The notes: generated from the sequence alone by a model not told the origin. A stretch of DNA of 64,000 bases from Physcomitrium patens (GCF_000002425.4 NC_037271.1:8027838-8091837), one strand, 5' to 3'. Shown: positions 37,441 to 50,250, numbered from the stretch's first letter. Translations and numbers: made by a program.

Positions 37441-38666
37441 AAGAATTTGGATAAGTTTGAATTGTTTGGTCCATATATTTGCTTTTAGTAGCTTTAAGTA
37501 GGTGAATTCATTTTTGCACTAAGGCCTTAAGGCCTAGTTGGATTGATTTTGTCCATTCATATATTTGTTTTGGTTGAACAATCCATGTTAGAGTTCAATA
37601 GGGTCTTGACTAGCAACCAAGGTGCAAGACAAACAAAGAATCTTAAGTGGCGATTAGCCATTGAAAAAACCATATGTTGAGAATCTACATGTTACTTATT
37701 ACAAATGTAATACCATTGAGAAATAAGTTGTTTCCAATGCATATTAATTGTTTTTAAGGTTAAAACATTCTTAAAAACAATCAGTAATTTTAATCATATA
37801 AAAAATATTGTTCAAATGAATACCAGTATAAATAACACCTAAATTATGCTTCAAGAAGCATCTAAACTTACTCTCACTCCAAAACATTATTGAATTTGGC
37901 ATAACTATCAAAGTATTATTTTATAAATCATTTCTAAATCTAAATTGTTGTTTTAAGATGTTGTTCTTGTACCAAATAGTATGTATAACATAATGCATCT
38001 CAGATTATTATTATATCAATTATTGATATAATGAAAAATCTAAAAATAACTACTGATTTAATTAAAAATTATATTAATTAAAATATTTTATAATTCTATT
38101 ATTATAACATATTATAAAATTACAATTATTTATGAAAAAATATTATTATAATATTTTATAATTGTAATAAATTATTTTTATTATCATTATATTCATTGAT
38201 AATATATTATGGTATCATTAACTTATTATTATATTATATTATGACATTAATCTTATATTATATAATTATATTTTATAATTATAATATAATATAATTTTTT
38301 AAAAATACTATTGTAAAAAATTAGCATATTATATAAAGCTAATAGATTATAATAATGATTTATTATTATATAATGGTCTCATAAATAATTATTCTATAAT
38401 TTTATTATTATGTATATTATTATATTTTTTTCATATATACTAATATTTTAATATTTTATAATATATTTATAACATCATTCTAATTTTTTACTAGTTAAAT
38501 AATTATAATAAAGATAAATATATACTTTAATTACTTTAGATATTAATTTTAGCCAATTGATTAATGTCAAAAATTTATTGAAATTATGATAATAATTAAA
38601 AAATTATTTTATTTAAGAATCATTCTTTATGGCTTCTAAAAAAATCCTATTATATTATAATACATG

Positions 38667-38711
<45 letters not shown>

Positions 38712-39393
38712 TATATTAATCAATCAATTTAGCTATAAATTTTAATTTTTTATATTTATCTATATTTAATTTAGTCAAAATTTTATTTTTTATTAAAAAT
38801 ATATAATAATCATATTAATATATATAATTGATAAGATTCAATAAAAATCTAGATTGATAATAAAAATCATATTAATAATAATATCCTATTTAATAAATTA
38901 TTCTAATAAAAATTATATATATTAATCACTAATAGTTTATGATTAATTAAATAATATTTTATAAGTTAATCCTTTATACATAGATACTTGATTATCATTA
39001 ATTATGTTGCTAAAGATTACATTTAATATATATTACAAAATCTTTTAAGCCATCATATAGTTAGAAGAAAATTTATTCTTTGTTCTATTAGACTTGTGCA
39101 TCTATATAATTCTTGATGAATAGTATTGAAGTTGGTTATATTTGAAAATCATTTTTTTATAGAATGATTTGAAAAAATATTAAATATAAATTTTTATCAG
39201 TTTAAAATTGAACTATGAATGTTTAGTTATATTATAATTGGTATTTTTATTAAAGAGTATTTTTTTGAAATAAAATAGAATTGATTAAAAAAATGTATTG
39301 ATAATATTTTACGTTGCAAAAAATCTTAGCAATATTTCTACTAATTAGAGGATATTTAAGTATTAAGTTATAATATTATAGTAGTATTAAATC
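37441..39393. other. Extremely AT-rich spacer
   Basis: Long runs of alternating A/T words with no reading frame of note. No element boundary was recognised. Confidence 0.65.
38670..38705. repeat. (AT)n microsatellite
   Basis: About 18 uninterrupted AT dinucleotides in the AT-rich spacer. Confidence 0.95.
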
Positions 39394-40007
39394 TATTATG
39401 GATATACATATTTACTCCAATAATTATCTATATGATTAAGTATAAGTAAATAAAAGTAGATTAAATTCATAAAATCTTTTAGATTTGCAACTATTCTAGA
39501 ACTTCACAAACTTATCAATACTAAAAGAGTAGAAATTTCATGTATTCCAACATGATTTATAAAGGTACTATTCTTATACATATGAAAGAAGTCCAAAGTC
39601 TATAAGAAGAAGTTGTGCAATTAAAGGAAGTAAGTACATTAGCCTCACAACCAAATTTAAGAAGTTTCGGTTGTACAAGCACAAGAGAGATAAGAATTAG
39701 TATGCTTAAGAAGTTTCATGGAATAAGTTTAAAATTTTGAAGATTTTTACAACAAATTAATTTTTATTTAAGATTGCATCTTTTCCAATACTATAATAGA
39801 TTTATTCAAGTATGATTCATAGGCGCACTTATATCAAAAAATAATCTCTTTTGGTTTATACCTTTTATGGAAAAAGATTCACAACCATTCTATGATTTAA
39901 ATTCATTCTTGGAAGTATTTATAGCTACATTTGGAGAAAATGATCAAAAAAAGGTAGTAGAAATTGAGCTCATGTCGCTATAACAAAGATCACATTCAAC
40001 CACCACA
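39394..40007 (+). mobile_element. Ty3 remnant P: LTR start plus gag scrap
   Basis: Bases from about 39,394 resemble the first about 110 bases of a family-B LTR. From about 39,700 to 39,960 plus-strand residues LKKFHG...FIGALISKNNLFWFIPFMEK...FLEVFIATFGEND match the family-A/B Gag block. The parts between are missing. Element G is inserted at its right edge. Confidence 0.55.
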
Positions 40008-40556
40008 TGTCAAAGATAAGAACTTGATGAAAGCAAATAAATAAATGAGATTTTTTCAAAGAAATATGAAAAAATAGAAATAGAAAAATATATATATTAA
40101 AAAAGAAATTAGAATGACTATTGCCAAAAGATAAAGAAACTAAAGACTCTTGAAACTAGAGAAGAACCTAGAAAGGAGTTGATAAGAGTGAAAAAAACTT
40201 TATTCTTGCTTCTATATATATTATCTACATAAGATCTATGTGGCAACGTTCTATAGGACCTCCAAAAATGTATTCTTTTTATATGACATATATCTTAACT
40301 TGCAAGTCGAGTTTTCTATATGAGTGCCACATAATTAGTTTGTTCCATAATTACAAACATATGTAGCACGTGGTTAGCTTATTGACAAAGTTTCTAATCT
40401 ACTAATCAATTACAAACACATATAAAGTCAAAAAAAACATCTAAGAAGTTTCTAAAAATCTTTTTTAGAAGGTATTATGAAATTAATCTACTATTATCTA
40501 CTTCTATCTATTCATATCACTTAGATAACAATTACAATAGATATATATCTATGACA
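40008..40556 (-). repeat. 3' LTR of element G
   Basis: On the reverse strand it runs from TGTCATAGATAT to CTTTGACA, about 549 bp, and is bordered on the internal side by the purine tract (reverse of TTATTCCTCCT). It aligns throughout with family-B LTRs. Confidence 0.75.
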
Positions 40557-42251
40557 TTATTCCTCCTACTAGAGACGAATTCTACAAGAAGTGGTGATCA
40601 AATATTGAAGAAGTCTAAGTTGTGAAAAATTTTATTTGCCACGTACTCTAATCTTTATGCCTTTTGAAGGTAGTTGATAGGTCCTCTCTGCCATTAATAA
40701 TGTTCCATTACAGAGTAGAAAGACCACCTTGTTAATTGATTATTGTTGAAACTTTTGTAACTTCCTTCAAACAAAATATTCATAATACTATTAGGAGTTG
40801 TGTCAACCTCCAATAAAATTATCAAACATTGAGAATGTCTTTTAGGTCATGATACCAAATACATTATATCTCACTATCTATTTGAAGAAGAATATGTCAT
40901 TCTTGGAGGTCTTTATGTCTATTACATCATCTTGAAGGTTGTAATAATCATAATGTCTCATCCAATAAATCAAAAAATCATAGCTCTTCATTTGAATCCA
41001 CTAGTTGTTGGTTTCCCATCTCTTTGATGCCACAATTATACAAAAACTACAACAAGGATAGAAGATAGAATACAATCTTTCCTAAATTTTATTTCTTTTA
41101 TAGTAAAGATTTTCTATCCTTTATTTTGATTTTGATGGGTGTCGTTGATGAAAAGCTTTGACTTTTTTTACTATATTTGTAAGATTTTTTACTGGCTCCT
41201 ATATATATTTGTTAATATTATATCCATACTAATGAATAAGATATTCTAACTTATGTTGACATTGTCTTCAGTCTAAGACTTCTTCTACCTCAAATTTTTG
41301 ATTATTATCTACTTCTATAGGAGGCGGTGGTATTTTTTTTTTTCTTGAGATATTCAATGTCTTATATGGCTCTAAAAAAGATGTGTAAAATATGGGGTGG
41401 ATTTTTATAGACTTTAATGGATGTAATCAATAAACAACTGGATTGGCTTGTTTACAAATAAGAAATAGTCCAAGTCTACAATAATCCAACTTATCACAAA
41501 GGTAAATAGTTTTAATATTATGACAAAGTAACCATATCTTATCACCAATGTAGAAATAAGGTTGTTCCTTACAATAAGCATCTACATTGCTCTTTTGTTA
41601 TTTTTGAGATTCTTTTAATTGTGCCTTCATTGTTGTATATAGATTAGATAAATGATTTGTCAAATCTTTCACTGCAAGATTATCAACTTTTAAAAAATTA
41701 AAAATATTAAGTTATAAATGATATCCATAATTAGTAAAGAAAATTATTTGTTGTATAGAAGAATGTATTGTATTATTATAAGCAAACTTTGCCAATAGTA
41801 AAAGAGTTGTCCAATCATTTTATTCATTATTGATGGTGAATCTCAAATATTACTTAAAAACTTGATTTATATGCTATATTTGTCTATTAATTTGAGGATA
41901 GAAAGTCAAAGATAGTTTTTTGCCTACTTTTAAAATCTTTGAAAGTATTTTCTAAAAAATTGATACAAACTGAGTTCTCCTATCTAATATAATATGCTTA
42001 GGCAATCCATGATAGTGATAGATATTGTCAAAAAAAAGCTTGGCTATTTTTTTTTTTTTACCTATGATAGTTTTTGTATATAGTACAAAATGTGCCATCT
42101 TAGTGAAATGATCTACTATCACAAATATAGAATCATAAGAACTTAAGATTAGAAGATTTATAATAAAATCCATAGAAAGAGAAGACCATGATTGTTTTGA
42201 AATGGATAATGGTTACAGAAGTCTATAGGATTGATGACAAGGAATTTTTGA

Positions 42252-42256
42252 CCTTG
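42252..42256. repeat. Target-site duplicate, left of E
   Basis: CCTTG, repeated at 48422-48426 immediately after the 3' LTR of E. Confidence 0.85.
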
Positions 42257-42274
42257 TGTTAGGGACATATTCCT

Positions 42275-42520
42275 TAGAACTTTCTAGAGAGAAGTTTCTA
42301 GAACCTTCTAAAAAACAAGCCTCTGGAACCTTCTAGAAGAGAAGCCTCTGGAACCTTTTAGAGAGGAGTTTCTAAAAGCTTCTAGAAAGGAATCCCTTGG
42401 AACTTTCTAGAAGCTTCCTAGTTAATAGAAGTAGCTCGAGAAGTTTCTAGAAACTTCTAGAAAGGAAGCCTCTGGAACCTTCTAGAAGCTTCCTATTTAA
42501 TAGATGTAGCTCGAGAAGCT
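42275..42520 (+). promoter_or_regulatory. Heat-shock-element array, 5' LTR of E
   Basis: Many TTC-nn-GAA words. A perfect five-unit run GAA-TTC-GAA-TTC-GAA with 2-bp spacing lies at 42440-42462, with shorter runs near 42,290-42,310 and 42,395-42,415. It lies upstream of the TATA box at 42534. Confidence 0.75.
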
Positions 42521-42533
42521 TCCTAAGTAGGAG

Positions 42534-42576
42534 TATATATAGGGATCGAGGCTGAAGAGTTCTTCAGTCTCGACAA
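42534..42576 (+). promoter_or_regulatory. TATA box, predicted start and self-primer of E
   Basis: TATATATA at 42534-42541; a C/A start dinucleotide at 42565/42566, 32 bp after the first T. The first 11 predicted transcript bases AGTCTCGACAA (42566-42576) are the exact complement of 42704-42714. Confidence 0.75.
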
Positions 42577-42703
42577 CACATCTCTTGGAGTTCTAGCTCA
42601 CCTTTTTGGTACTGTTCTTGTACTCATCTATTTAATCTAGTTCTACTACTTCTTCTTGAACTTCTTGTTAGATTTCAAGTCTGTATTTTGTGTCCGTGAT
42701 AGT

Positions 42704-42737
42704 TTGTCGAGACTACACTAACTTGAGATATCAGAGC
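42704..42737 (+). promoter_or_regulatory. Primer-binding site of E and partial tRNA-Met site
   Basis: TTGTCGAGACT (42704-42714) lies two bases after the 5' LTR and is complementary to the predicted transcript start. A partial initiator-tRNA-Met site TATCAGAGC lies at 42729-42737, without the leading TGG. Confidence 0.7.
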
Positions 42738-45700
42738 TAGTTCTTTCTTAGTAGAGTGTGGATTACCCCTCTACTTGAAGATATACTAGCATTTTTTAGA
42801 GGTTGCGGATTACCTTCCTCTAAACTGATACTTCTTCTGTTACAATATTGGAGTCTTATTCTTCTTGGAGAAAATGTATTACCCTTCTTCTTGAAATTCT
42901 TAAGGCGTTTTATAGGTTGTGGATTACCCTCCTATAAACCAATATTGCCTCTTGTAGAGTCATTTTTGTCCTTCTTTTAGAATGGCCGGAGGTCAAGACA
43001 TTAGTATGACAGAAAGTTCAGAGTCTAAGTTAGATACTATTATGAATGCCCTCGCTACGTTATCACAAAGAACTGCAGAGATTGAAGGAGTGGTGGCAAG
43101 GCTTCATAATGATGGAGTATCTGGGATAGCACAATCTAAACTATACTAGCCTCAAATTTCGGCACTTGGAGAAACAACTTTACCTCAGGTTCGACAAGAA
43201 CCACTAGTTCTACAATATAAAGAGCCTCGAGTTAGCCTTCCAGATAAGTTTGATGGAACACGTTCCAAGTTTCGAGGATTCATCAATCAAATCAGGTTGA
43301 TAACAGTTTTACAGCCCGAACGATATCCAACGGAGGAGTCACATGTTGGACTTGTTGGAACCTTACTTACGGGACAAGCTCTATCATGGTTTGCTCCTTT
43401 GTTTGAGAAACGATCATCCATATTAAACAACTTCGAAACCTTTTTGGAAGCATTTGCGGAAGCATTTGGTGAACACGATAAGGTTCGATGGGCTACAACA
43501 AAGATCCGGTCGCTACGACAGGGGGATGCGTTCTACATCAGTCTATGCTTTGGATTTCAGGCAATTAATATGCGACATTAATTGGGATGAAGAAGCGTTG
43601 ATGAGTCAATTCTATTGGGGTTTAAGAGATGATGTGAAGGATTTGCTGTTAACTCTTTCTGATCCACGAACGCTCAATGAAGCCATTAGCCAAGCTGTGA
43701 AGTGCAATAATCGCCTATTCCAACGTCGCCAAGACCAACGCTCAAGACAACATACAATTCGCCATGCTCCAACTATGTTGACAAGCGATGTGAATTCGCA
43801 TTCAGAGGTGGAAGACATGTAAATTGATGCGGTACGTATCAAATCTCTTACTATAGAAGAAAAAAAGCAACGTATGGAGGAAAATTTATGCTTGTATTGC
43901 GGTGGAGAAGGCCACAAAGTCGGAAACTATCCCAAAAAGTAAAATCGAGGCATAGTCAAGACTAGGGGAGTATTTGTTCAGGAAAACGAGGATGCCCAGC
44001 CACAGTAGGAACTGTGCGGCTGGACAATGAAATATCCCAACAACAATCAGGTTCCTTTCTTTCTGCCCAACCTGCACTTTAATTTACAATCCCTTTGTTT
44101 ATCGGCCCTCAAAAACTGAGAACCTTAGAACTACTAGACTCAGGAGCATCTGCTTGTTTTTTAGACGAAGAATTTGTAAAGCGTCATGAGATCCCTTTAG
44201 TACAAAAATCAAAACATGTTCATGTTGAGGTCATAGATGGGCAACCTTTATTATCTAGTAGCATCACCCATGAATCAAAACCTATAGAAGTAACGTTTAA
44301 AGACCATAGTAGTCATATTATTTTTAATATTATTAGAACCCCATCAAATCCTATTATTCTTGGTCTTTCTTGGTTGGAAAAACATAATCTATTGATAGAT
44401 TGGAGGTTGCGGAAGATGACTTTTCCCACAAAACCACCCAAGAAAAAACCTAGTAAAAAACCTCGAAAAAAGAAATCCTTATTCATTGGAGCAAGAGCGT
44501 TTATAAGATCATCTAAGGAAGGCACTCCATTTGTCATTTATGCGGCTCCAACTACCGAGGAGAAGATCTCAACAGCAAGTATACCGGAGCAATATAAAGA
44601 TTTTGAAGACGTGTTTCAAAAGAAGAACGCCGACATACTACTAGAACACCGACCATATGATTGTGCCATAGACTTGCAAGAAGGAGCACAACCACCTTTT
44701 GGCCCAATCTACAATCTATCACAAATGGAGTTGGCAGAGTTACGAAAGTACATCGACGAGAATCTAGTCAAGAACTTCATTTGTCATTCAAAATCATCAG
44801 CTGGAGCACCCATCTTATTTGTGAAGAAGAAAGATGGATCATTACGGATGTGTATGGACTATCAAAGCCTCAACAAGGTAATAAAAAAAAATCGTTACCC
44901 ATTACCCTTAATTTCTAGTCTCTTAGAACAACTTGGACATGCGAAGATCTTTACAAAAATTGATCTAAGGGGAGCTTATAATCTCATACAAATCAAGGAA
45001 GGAGATGAGTGGAAGACAGCATTCCGTACAAGGTATGGTCATTTCGAATATAATGTCATGCCTTTTGGTCTTACCAATGCTCCAGCGGTTTTCCAACATA
45101 TGATGAATGACATCTTTCGAGAATACCTCGACAATTTTGTTCTCATCTACTTAGATGATATTCTAATATTCTCTAAAAACGAGGAAGAGCATGAGGAGCA
45201 TGTTCGTTTGGTCTTGGAGAAACTACGCAAGCGAGGACTATATGCCAAATTAGAAAAGTGTTTATTTCACCAGACGGAGATGGAATTTTTGGGGTTCATT
45301 GCGACTACAGAAGGTTTGAAGATGGACCCCACGAAAGTAGAAGCAATCATGTCTTGGGAGGTTTCGAAGACGGTTAGAGACATACAATGCTTTCTTAATT
45401 TTACTAACTTCTATCGGATCTTCATCAAGAATTATTCTCAAGTTGCTGCTCCTCTCACTCGATTAACATGCAAGGATAAGTTGGAGTGGGGACCTTTGGC
45501 GGAGAAGGCGTTTCAAGATTTGAAGACAGCATTTACTACAGCTCCAATTTTGGTACATCCAGACTTTACAAAGGCCTTCTATTTAGAAACTCATGCTTCA
45601 AATTTTGCTTTGAGAGCTGTGCTTTCACAAATGAGTGAAGATAAGAAGCTCCATCCAGTTGCATTCTATTCTCGAAAGTTCTCTGCTGCTGAAATCAATT

Positions 45701-47599
45701 ATGAGATCCACGATAAGGAACTTCTTGCTATAGTGGATTCTTTCGAAGAATGGCATCACTTTCTTGAAGGAGTTGCACATCCAGTAACCGTATATACGGA
45801 TCACAAGAATTTGGAGTATTTCATGACGGCTTGAGTTTTAAATCGGCATCAAGCTCGATGGAATATGTCGCTATCTAGATTTGATTTTGTTATCACTTAT
45901 CGATCTGGAAGGCAGCAAGGACTATCCGATGCTTTATCAAGGAGATCGTATCTTGCACCAAAGGCTGGAGAAGCAGCGTTTGATCAACAATATACAACGT
46001 TATTGAAGCTAGAGAGATTTCAACTTTGTGCTACTATTGTATCATTTGATGTTGACTTCCTAAACTAGGTACGTGCTATGACCATTAAAGATTCAGTAGC
46101 CATTGATATCAAGCAACGTACCAATGACAACAAGTTCAAGGTGGAGGGAGATCTTTTATACTTTGAAGAGCGATTGTACATTCCAAAAGGACTAGCACGA
46201 CTCCGAGTTCTTCAATCTCGCCATGATTTTCCAGCTGCGGGACATTTTGGATTCAATGAGACCTTGGAGCTTATTTCCCGAGATTTTTGGTGGCCCCAAA
46301 TGTGGAAGGATGTGAAAGATTTTGTCCTCTCTTGTGACATCTGTTCAAGATCTAAGAATCCTCGGCATCGCCCTTATGGACTTCTACAGCCATTGCCAAT
46401 TCCATGTCGACCATGGTCTTCAATTTCTATGGACTTCATCACAGACTTGCCATCATCAAACTCATTTGACAGCATCTTTGTCGTGGTAGATCGGCTTACA
46501 AAAATGGCACACTTTGTTCCTTGTAAGAAGACATCGTCCAGTGAAGTCACAGCAAGACTCTTTCTCGATAATGTGTATCAATATCATGGACTACCAGATG
46601 ATATCATATCAGATCGAGGTACCCAGTTCATGTCAAAGTTTTGGAGATCTCTCTTTGGGATATTGAAGGTGGATATCAAGCTTTCTTCAACTTTTCATCC
46701 TCAAACTGATGGCCAAACAGAACGGGTGAACCAAGTCTTAGAGAAGTACTTACGATGCAGCATCAACTATCAGCAAGACGATTGGACTGCATATCTATCG
46801 CTAGCCGAGTTTGCATATTAAAACACCCTCCATGCGTCGACTCAACAAACACCATTCTTTTCCAACTATGGGTATCATCCAAAGCTTGATTTATTGAGTC
46901 TGTCAACAAATAACAATCCAGCAGCTGAAGGATTTACGAAGCAAGTATCAGAGCTTCAAACTATGTTGAAGCTTCAATTACAATCCGCTCAAGAATCCTA
47001 TAAGATGTCTGCAGATAGATTTCGGAATCAAGCACCTACTTTCAAAGTTGGAGACAAAGCCTGGCTTCTTTGACGAAATATCAAGACCAAGCGACCATGT
47101 GATAAGTTGGACTATCGAAGATTGGGACCATTTATCATCCAGAAGTAAATTAATCTAGTGGCATACCGGCTGGAGTTACCGGCTTCTATGAAGGTACATC
47201 CAGTCTTTCATGTTTCTCTATTGGAACCTTATCGAGAGTCATCTTTTCCTAGAAGAGTAGAATGTCCGCCACCTAGTATTGAAATCGAGAACCATGAAGA
47301 ATATGAGGTTGAAAAGGTATTGGATTCACGGCAAAGGTGGGAAAAGTTAGAATATCTTGTTCATTGGTGCGGCTATGACATTAATGAGCGAACGTGGGAG
47401 CCAGCTGAAAAGCTTGCAAATGTGCCAGAAAAGGTACAGGAGTTTCATCAACGACATCCCGATAAACCTAAATCAATTCGATGATAGCTTCTTTCTGAAG
47501 CTTGTTCTCCCAACATTATAAGAAAATGAGAGAGCACCAGCAAAATTCATAGTTGATGTAGTTATTTTCTCCAAGATAGATCGTAGTTTGGTCTTTTGA

Positions 47600-47953
47600 T
47601 ATGGATAGTCAAGAGATAGATACTATGCCAGTCAGAGCATCGCAACCGAGTAGCTCACGAAGGCGACCCCGAGATGAAGAACTACATGTACTACGATGAC
47701 GACAGAAGATACCGAGTAACTGATCACTGGTGATCGTATTTGAGATCGAGCCTGCTTACGATGGTTAGCCAGAAGGCGTGTTTGCAAGACAATTTCACAA
47801 TGAGGACACGGAAGTTCATGCTTGGTCAGAAGTCGAAGGCGTGGGCCACTATCGTTGGCTTCAAGGGTCGATGAACTATTTACCTCGTGAACAACAGCTG
47901 GAGTTCATAGCAGAAGTTATGCGACGGATCTTCATTTTCTTGCGTTGGTACTG
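47600..47953 (+). pseudogene. Extra frame after the chromodomain, E
   Basis: Counterpart of 4699-5052 in A, starting MDSQEIDTMPVRASQPSS and with the GHYRWL block. It is broken in this copy. Unknown function. Confidence 0.55.
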
Positions 47954-48001
47954 ATCAACAACATTGCTTCTCAGAGACCTCGAAGCTAAAGGAGGGGGTG
48001 A

Positions 48002-48421
48002 TATTAGGGACATATTCCTTAGAACTTTCTAGAGAGAAGTTTTTAGAACCTTCTAGAAAATAAGCCTCTGGAACCTTCTAGAAGAGAAGCCTCTGGAACC
48101 TTTTAGAGAGAAGTTTCTAGAAACTTCTAGAAAGGAAGTCTTTAGAACCTTCTAGAAGAGAAGTTTCTAGAAGCTTTTAGAAAGAAATCCCCTGGAACTT
48201 TTTAGAAGCTTCCTAGTTAATAGAAGTAGCTCGAGAAGCTTCCTAAGTAGGAGTATATATAGGGATCGAGGCTGAAGAGTTCTTCAGTCTCGACAACACA
48301 TCTCTTGGAGTTCTAGCTCAATTTTCTGGTGTTGTTCTTGTACTCATCTGTTTAATCTAGTTCTGCCACTTCTTCTTGAACTTCTTGTTAGATTTCAAGT
48401 CTGTATTTTGTGTCCGTGACA
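48002..48421 (+). repeat. 3' LTR of E
   Basis: 420 bp, ending TCCGTGACA and followed by the CCTTG target duplicate (48422-48426). A perfect five-unit heat-shock-type run lies at 48110-48132. It is closer to the 3' LTR of A (about 98% identical) than to its own 5' LTR. Confidence 0.95.
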
Positions 48422-48841
48422 CCTTGAATAAATATCACATGATTAGACAAAGTCTTTCACTACCTTCCACATTTATAGCCACTAAAAAACTCTAGATATA
48501 AGTTCTAAAGTATTGTTATATCCAAAATATCTAGCCACTAAAAAATCATGACATGCTTATAGAACATGTAAACATGCTTCTCTTTTTGGAATGTATAGGT
48601 ATCGTTCAAAATAGAATAGGCTATTTTTGAACTTAAACTTAGAAGCATCATGAGACTTAGAAGAAAGATTCTTGATATCATGAACAAGAGGATCAAAGGA
48701 CATATTTGATTGAATTTGATTGACAAGAATTGAATCAATATTGATTTCATTGCTTGAAGATGAAAGTGCTCCAATTTCAAGAAAATTATTCTTTATTAAT
48801 AAAAAAGTGAGTCTCTTTCTTTTAGTATAAGATAAGAACAT

Positions 48842-50250
48842 TGTCGTAATACGTGAAGTCTTGTTTGAGAATGCACCGGATACCTGGTTGTGAAAGATAA
48901 AAGAAAATTACAACAAAAGGTCCTAACAATGCAATAGTATTATAGAAAAATTACAATTAAACGTTAAAAATTATAAACAAAAATTAAACAAGCTCAATTA
49001 AATTATATTGAAGTTATAAAAGAAACACAAGGAAATCCTAAAGAAATATAAAAGAATATTAGAGAAAACTTAGTCAAACCTTAACAAAAATCTAAATAAA
49101 TCTTGAATTCTAACCAAACCCTGATCTTGATCCAACCTTAATCAAACCCTAGACAAACCCTAAATCTTAAACATACCCTAATCAAATCTTAGACAAATCC
49201 TAATCTTAACAAATCCTAATCAATTCCAAACCCTAAACAAATCCTAGTCAAACCCTAGTCAAATCCTAACTCTAAATCCTAACCAAATTCTAATCCTAAC
49301 CAAATCCTAAATCCTAAACCAAATCCTAACCAAATCCTCATCCTAAATCCTAATCAAATCCTAATCCAAATCAAACCCTAATCAAAGATTTAAAATTTAA
49401 ATAACTAAAGATTGAACCGTTGATTCTAATTCAAAATTTGCACACTTCTTGGAATTTAAGTTAGAACCAGTATACAAATTTTGAAGAAAATCACACTTAC
49501 CAATTAGTCAATGACCTCAAAATTCCGCTTAGATGTCGGCCAACCTCTCCTTCTCTAATGTGATGCTAAACTTCCAGTGCCAATATCTCCTTGTTCCACC
49601 ATTCAATTGATTCCAAATTTTACTTACATATAGGAAATCAAGTCTTCTACTGATAAAATCAAAAATCTCTCCAATCCAACTAGTAAATTGCTAGATATCT
49701 AAGAAAACCTTACTGGTCCTCAAAACCCTAAATCTCGAGATCTTAGCCTACAAAAACCTTCATATGTATTGATCTAGCCATTCGATTGACTTCAAATCTC
49801 TTACACACATTCACAACAAGCATATCAATAAGTTTCTAAATTTTCACCTATAAAAATGCTACAAAAGACACGAAATCCAAAAATTTGTAAACTGGTTTTA
49901 TTTCTCAAAGATCTGAATTCACAAAGAACATCACTCGCATTGAAAATCCCTCAAAAATCCAATACTGATCCAAACAACACGAAATTACCTCTCAAAAATC
50001 CCTCCACAAGTCTTCTCTCTAATTCAACTCTCCAATTTTTCAAAGAACCCTTGAGTTGCCATCAGAGTGCGGTTTTGTGCCTCAAGGTCTGATTTCGACC
50101 CAGGTTCATAACTGGTCTTCTTTAATTTTTCTACCCTTTGACTAATATCTACTTTTCCAAGATAATTTGCTACAATATTTTTGAAGTGAGATCTTCAAAA
50201 CATGATATTTTCTTCACCCTTTTCCTTGTCAGCTGTGTTACATCACGACA
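48842..50250 (-). repeat. Solo LTR X (about 1.4 kb) inserted in G
   Basis: 1,409 bp bounded by TGTCGT...ACGACA, a perfect 6-bp terminal inverted repeat. It splits G between RNase H and integrase, and G reads on at both edges with at most a 4-5-bp imperfect duplication. It has no coding capacity, so a solo LTR is the simplest reading. The start in its own orientation matches LTR Z at 56,494. Confidence 0.75.
49080..49400 (-). repeat. Telomere-like degenerate array inside LTR X
   Basis: About 25 units of the kind AAATCCTAACC / CAAACCCTAAT, including several exact CCCTAAA or CCCTAAT words. Confidence 0.75.

Larger units (their letters stand above)
42257..42701 (+). repeat. 5' LTR of E
   Basis: 445 bp from TGTTAGGGACAT to TCCGTGATA, 25 bp longer than the 3' LTR because the GAA/TTC units of U3 differ in number. 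Its R-U5 part differs from the 3' LTR at about 5% of sites. Confidence 0.95.
42257..48421 (+). mobile_element. Family-A Ty3 chromovirus E, full-length structure
   Basis: A 6,165-bp element with both LTRs and a perfect 5-bp target duplication, inserted in the integrase of G in the opposite orientation. Parts: gag (about 42,983-43,942), protease (DSGAS at about 44,137), RT and RNase H in one long frame (about 44,700-45,834), integrase (about 46,078-47,140), GPF module, chromodomain (about 47,300-47,470), extra frame (about 47,600-47,953) and LTR. It is about 97% identical to A overall. Broken, with about five or six breaks, some shared with A, which suggests that an already defective lineage was copied. 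It is the youngest-looking element of the right-hand nest together with B3. Confidence 0.96.

Noticed and set aside
48842-50250. X as a spliced intron of element G
   Set aside because: Its edges are TGTCGT...ACGACA rather than GT-AG, and a copy of its start (Z) lies in another host element, so an LTR fits better.
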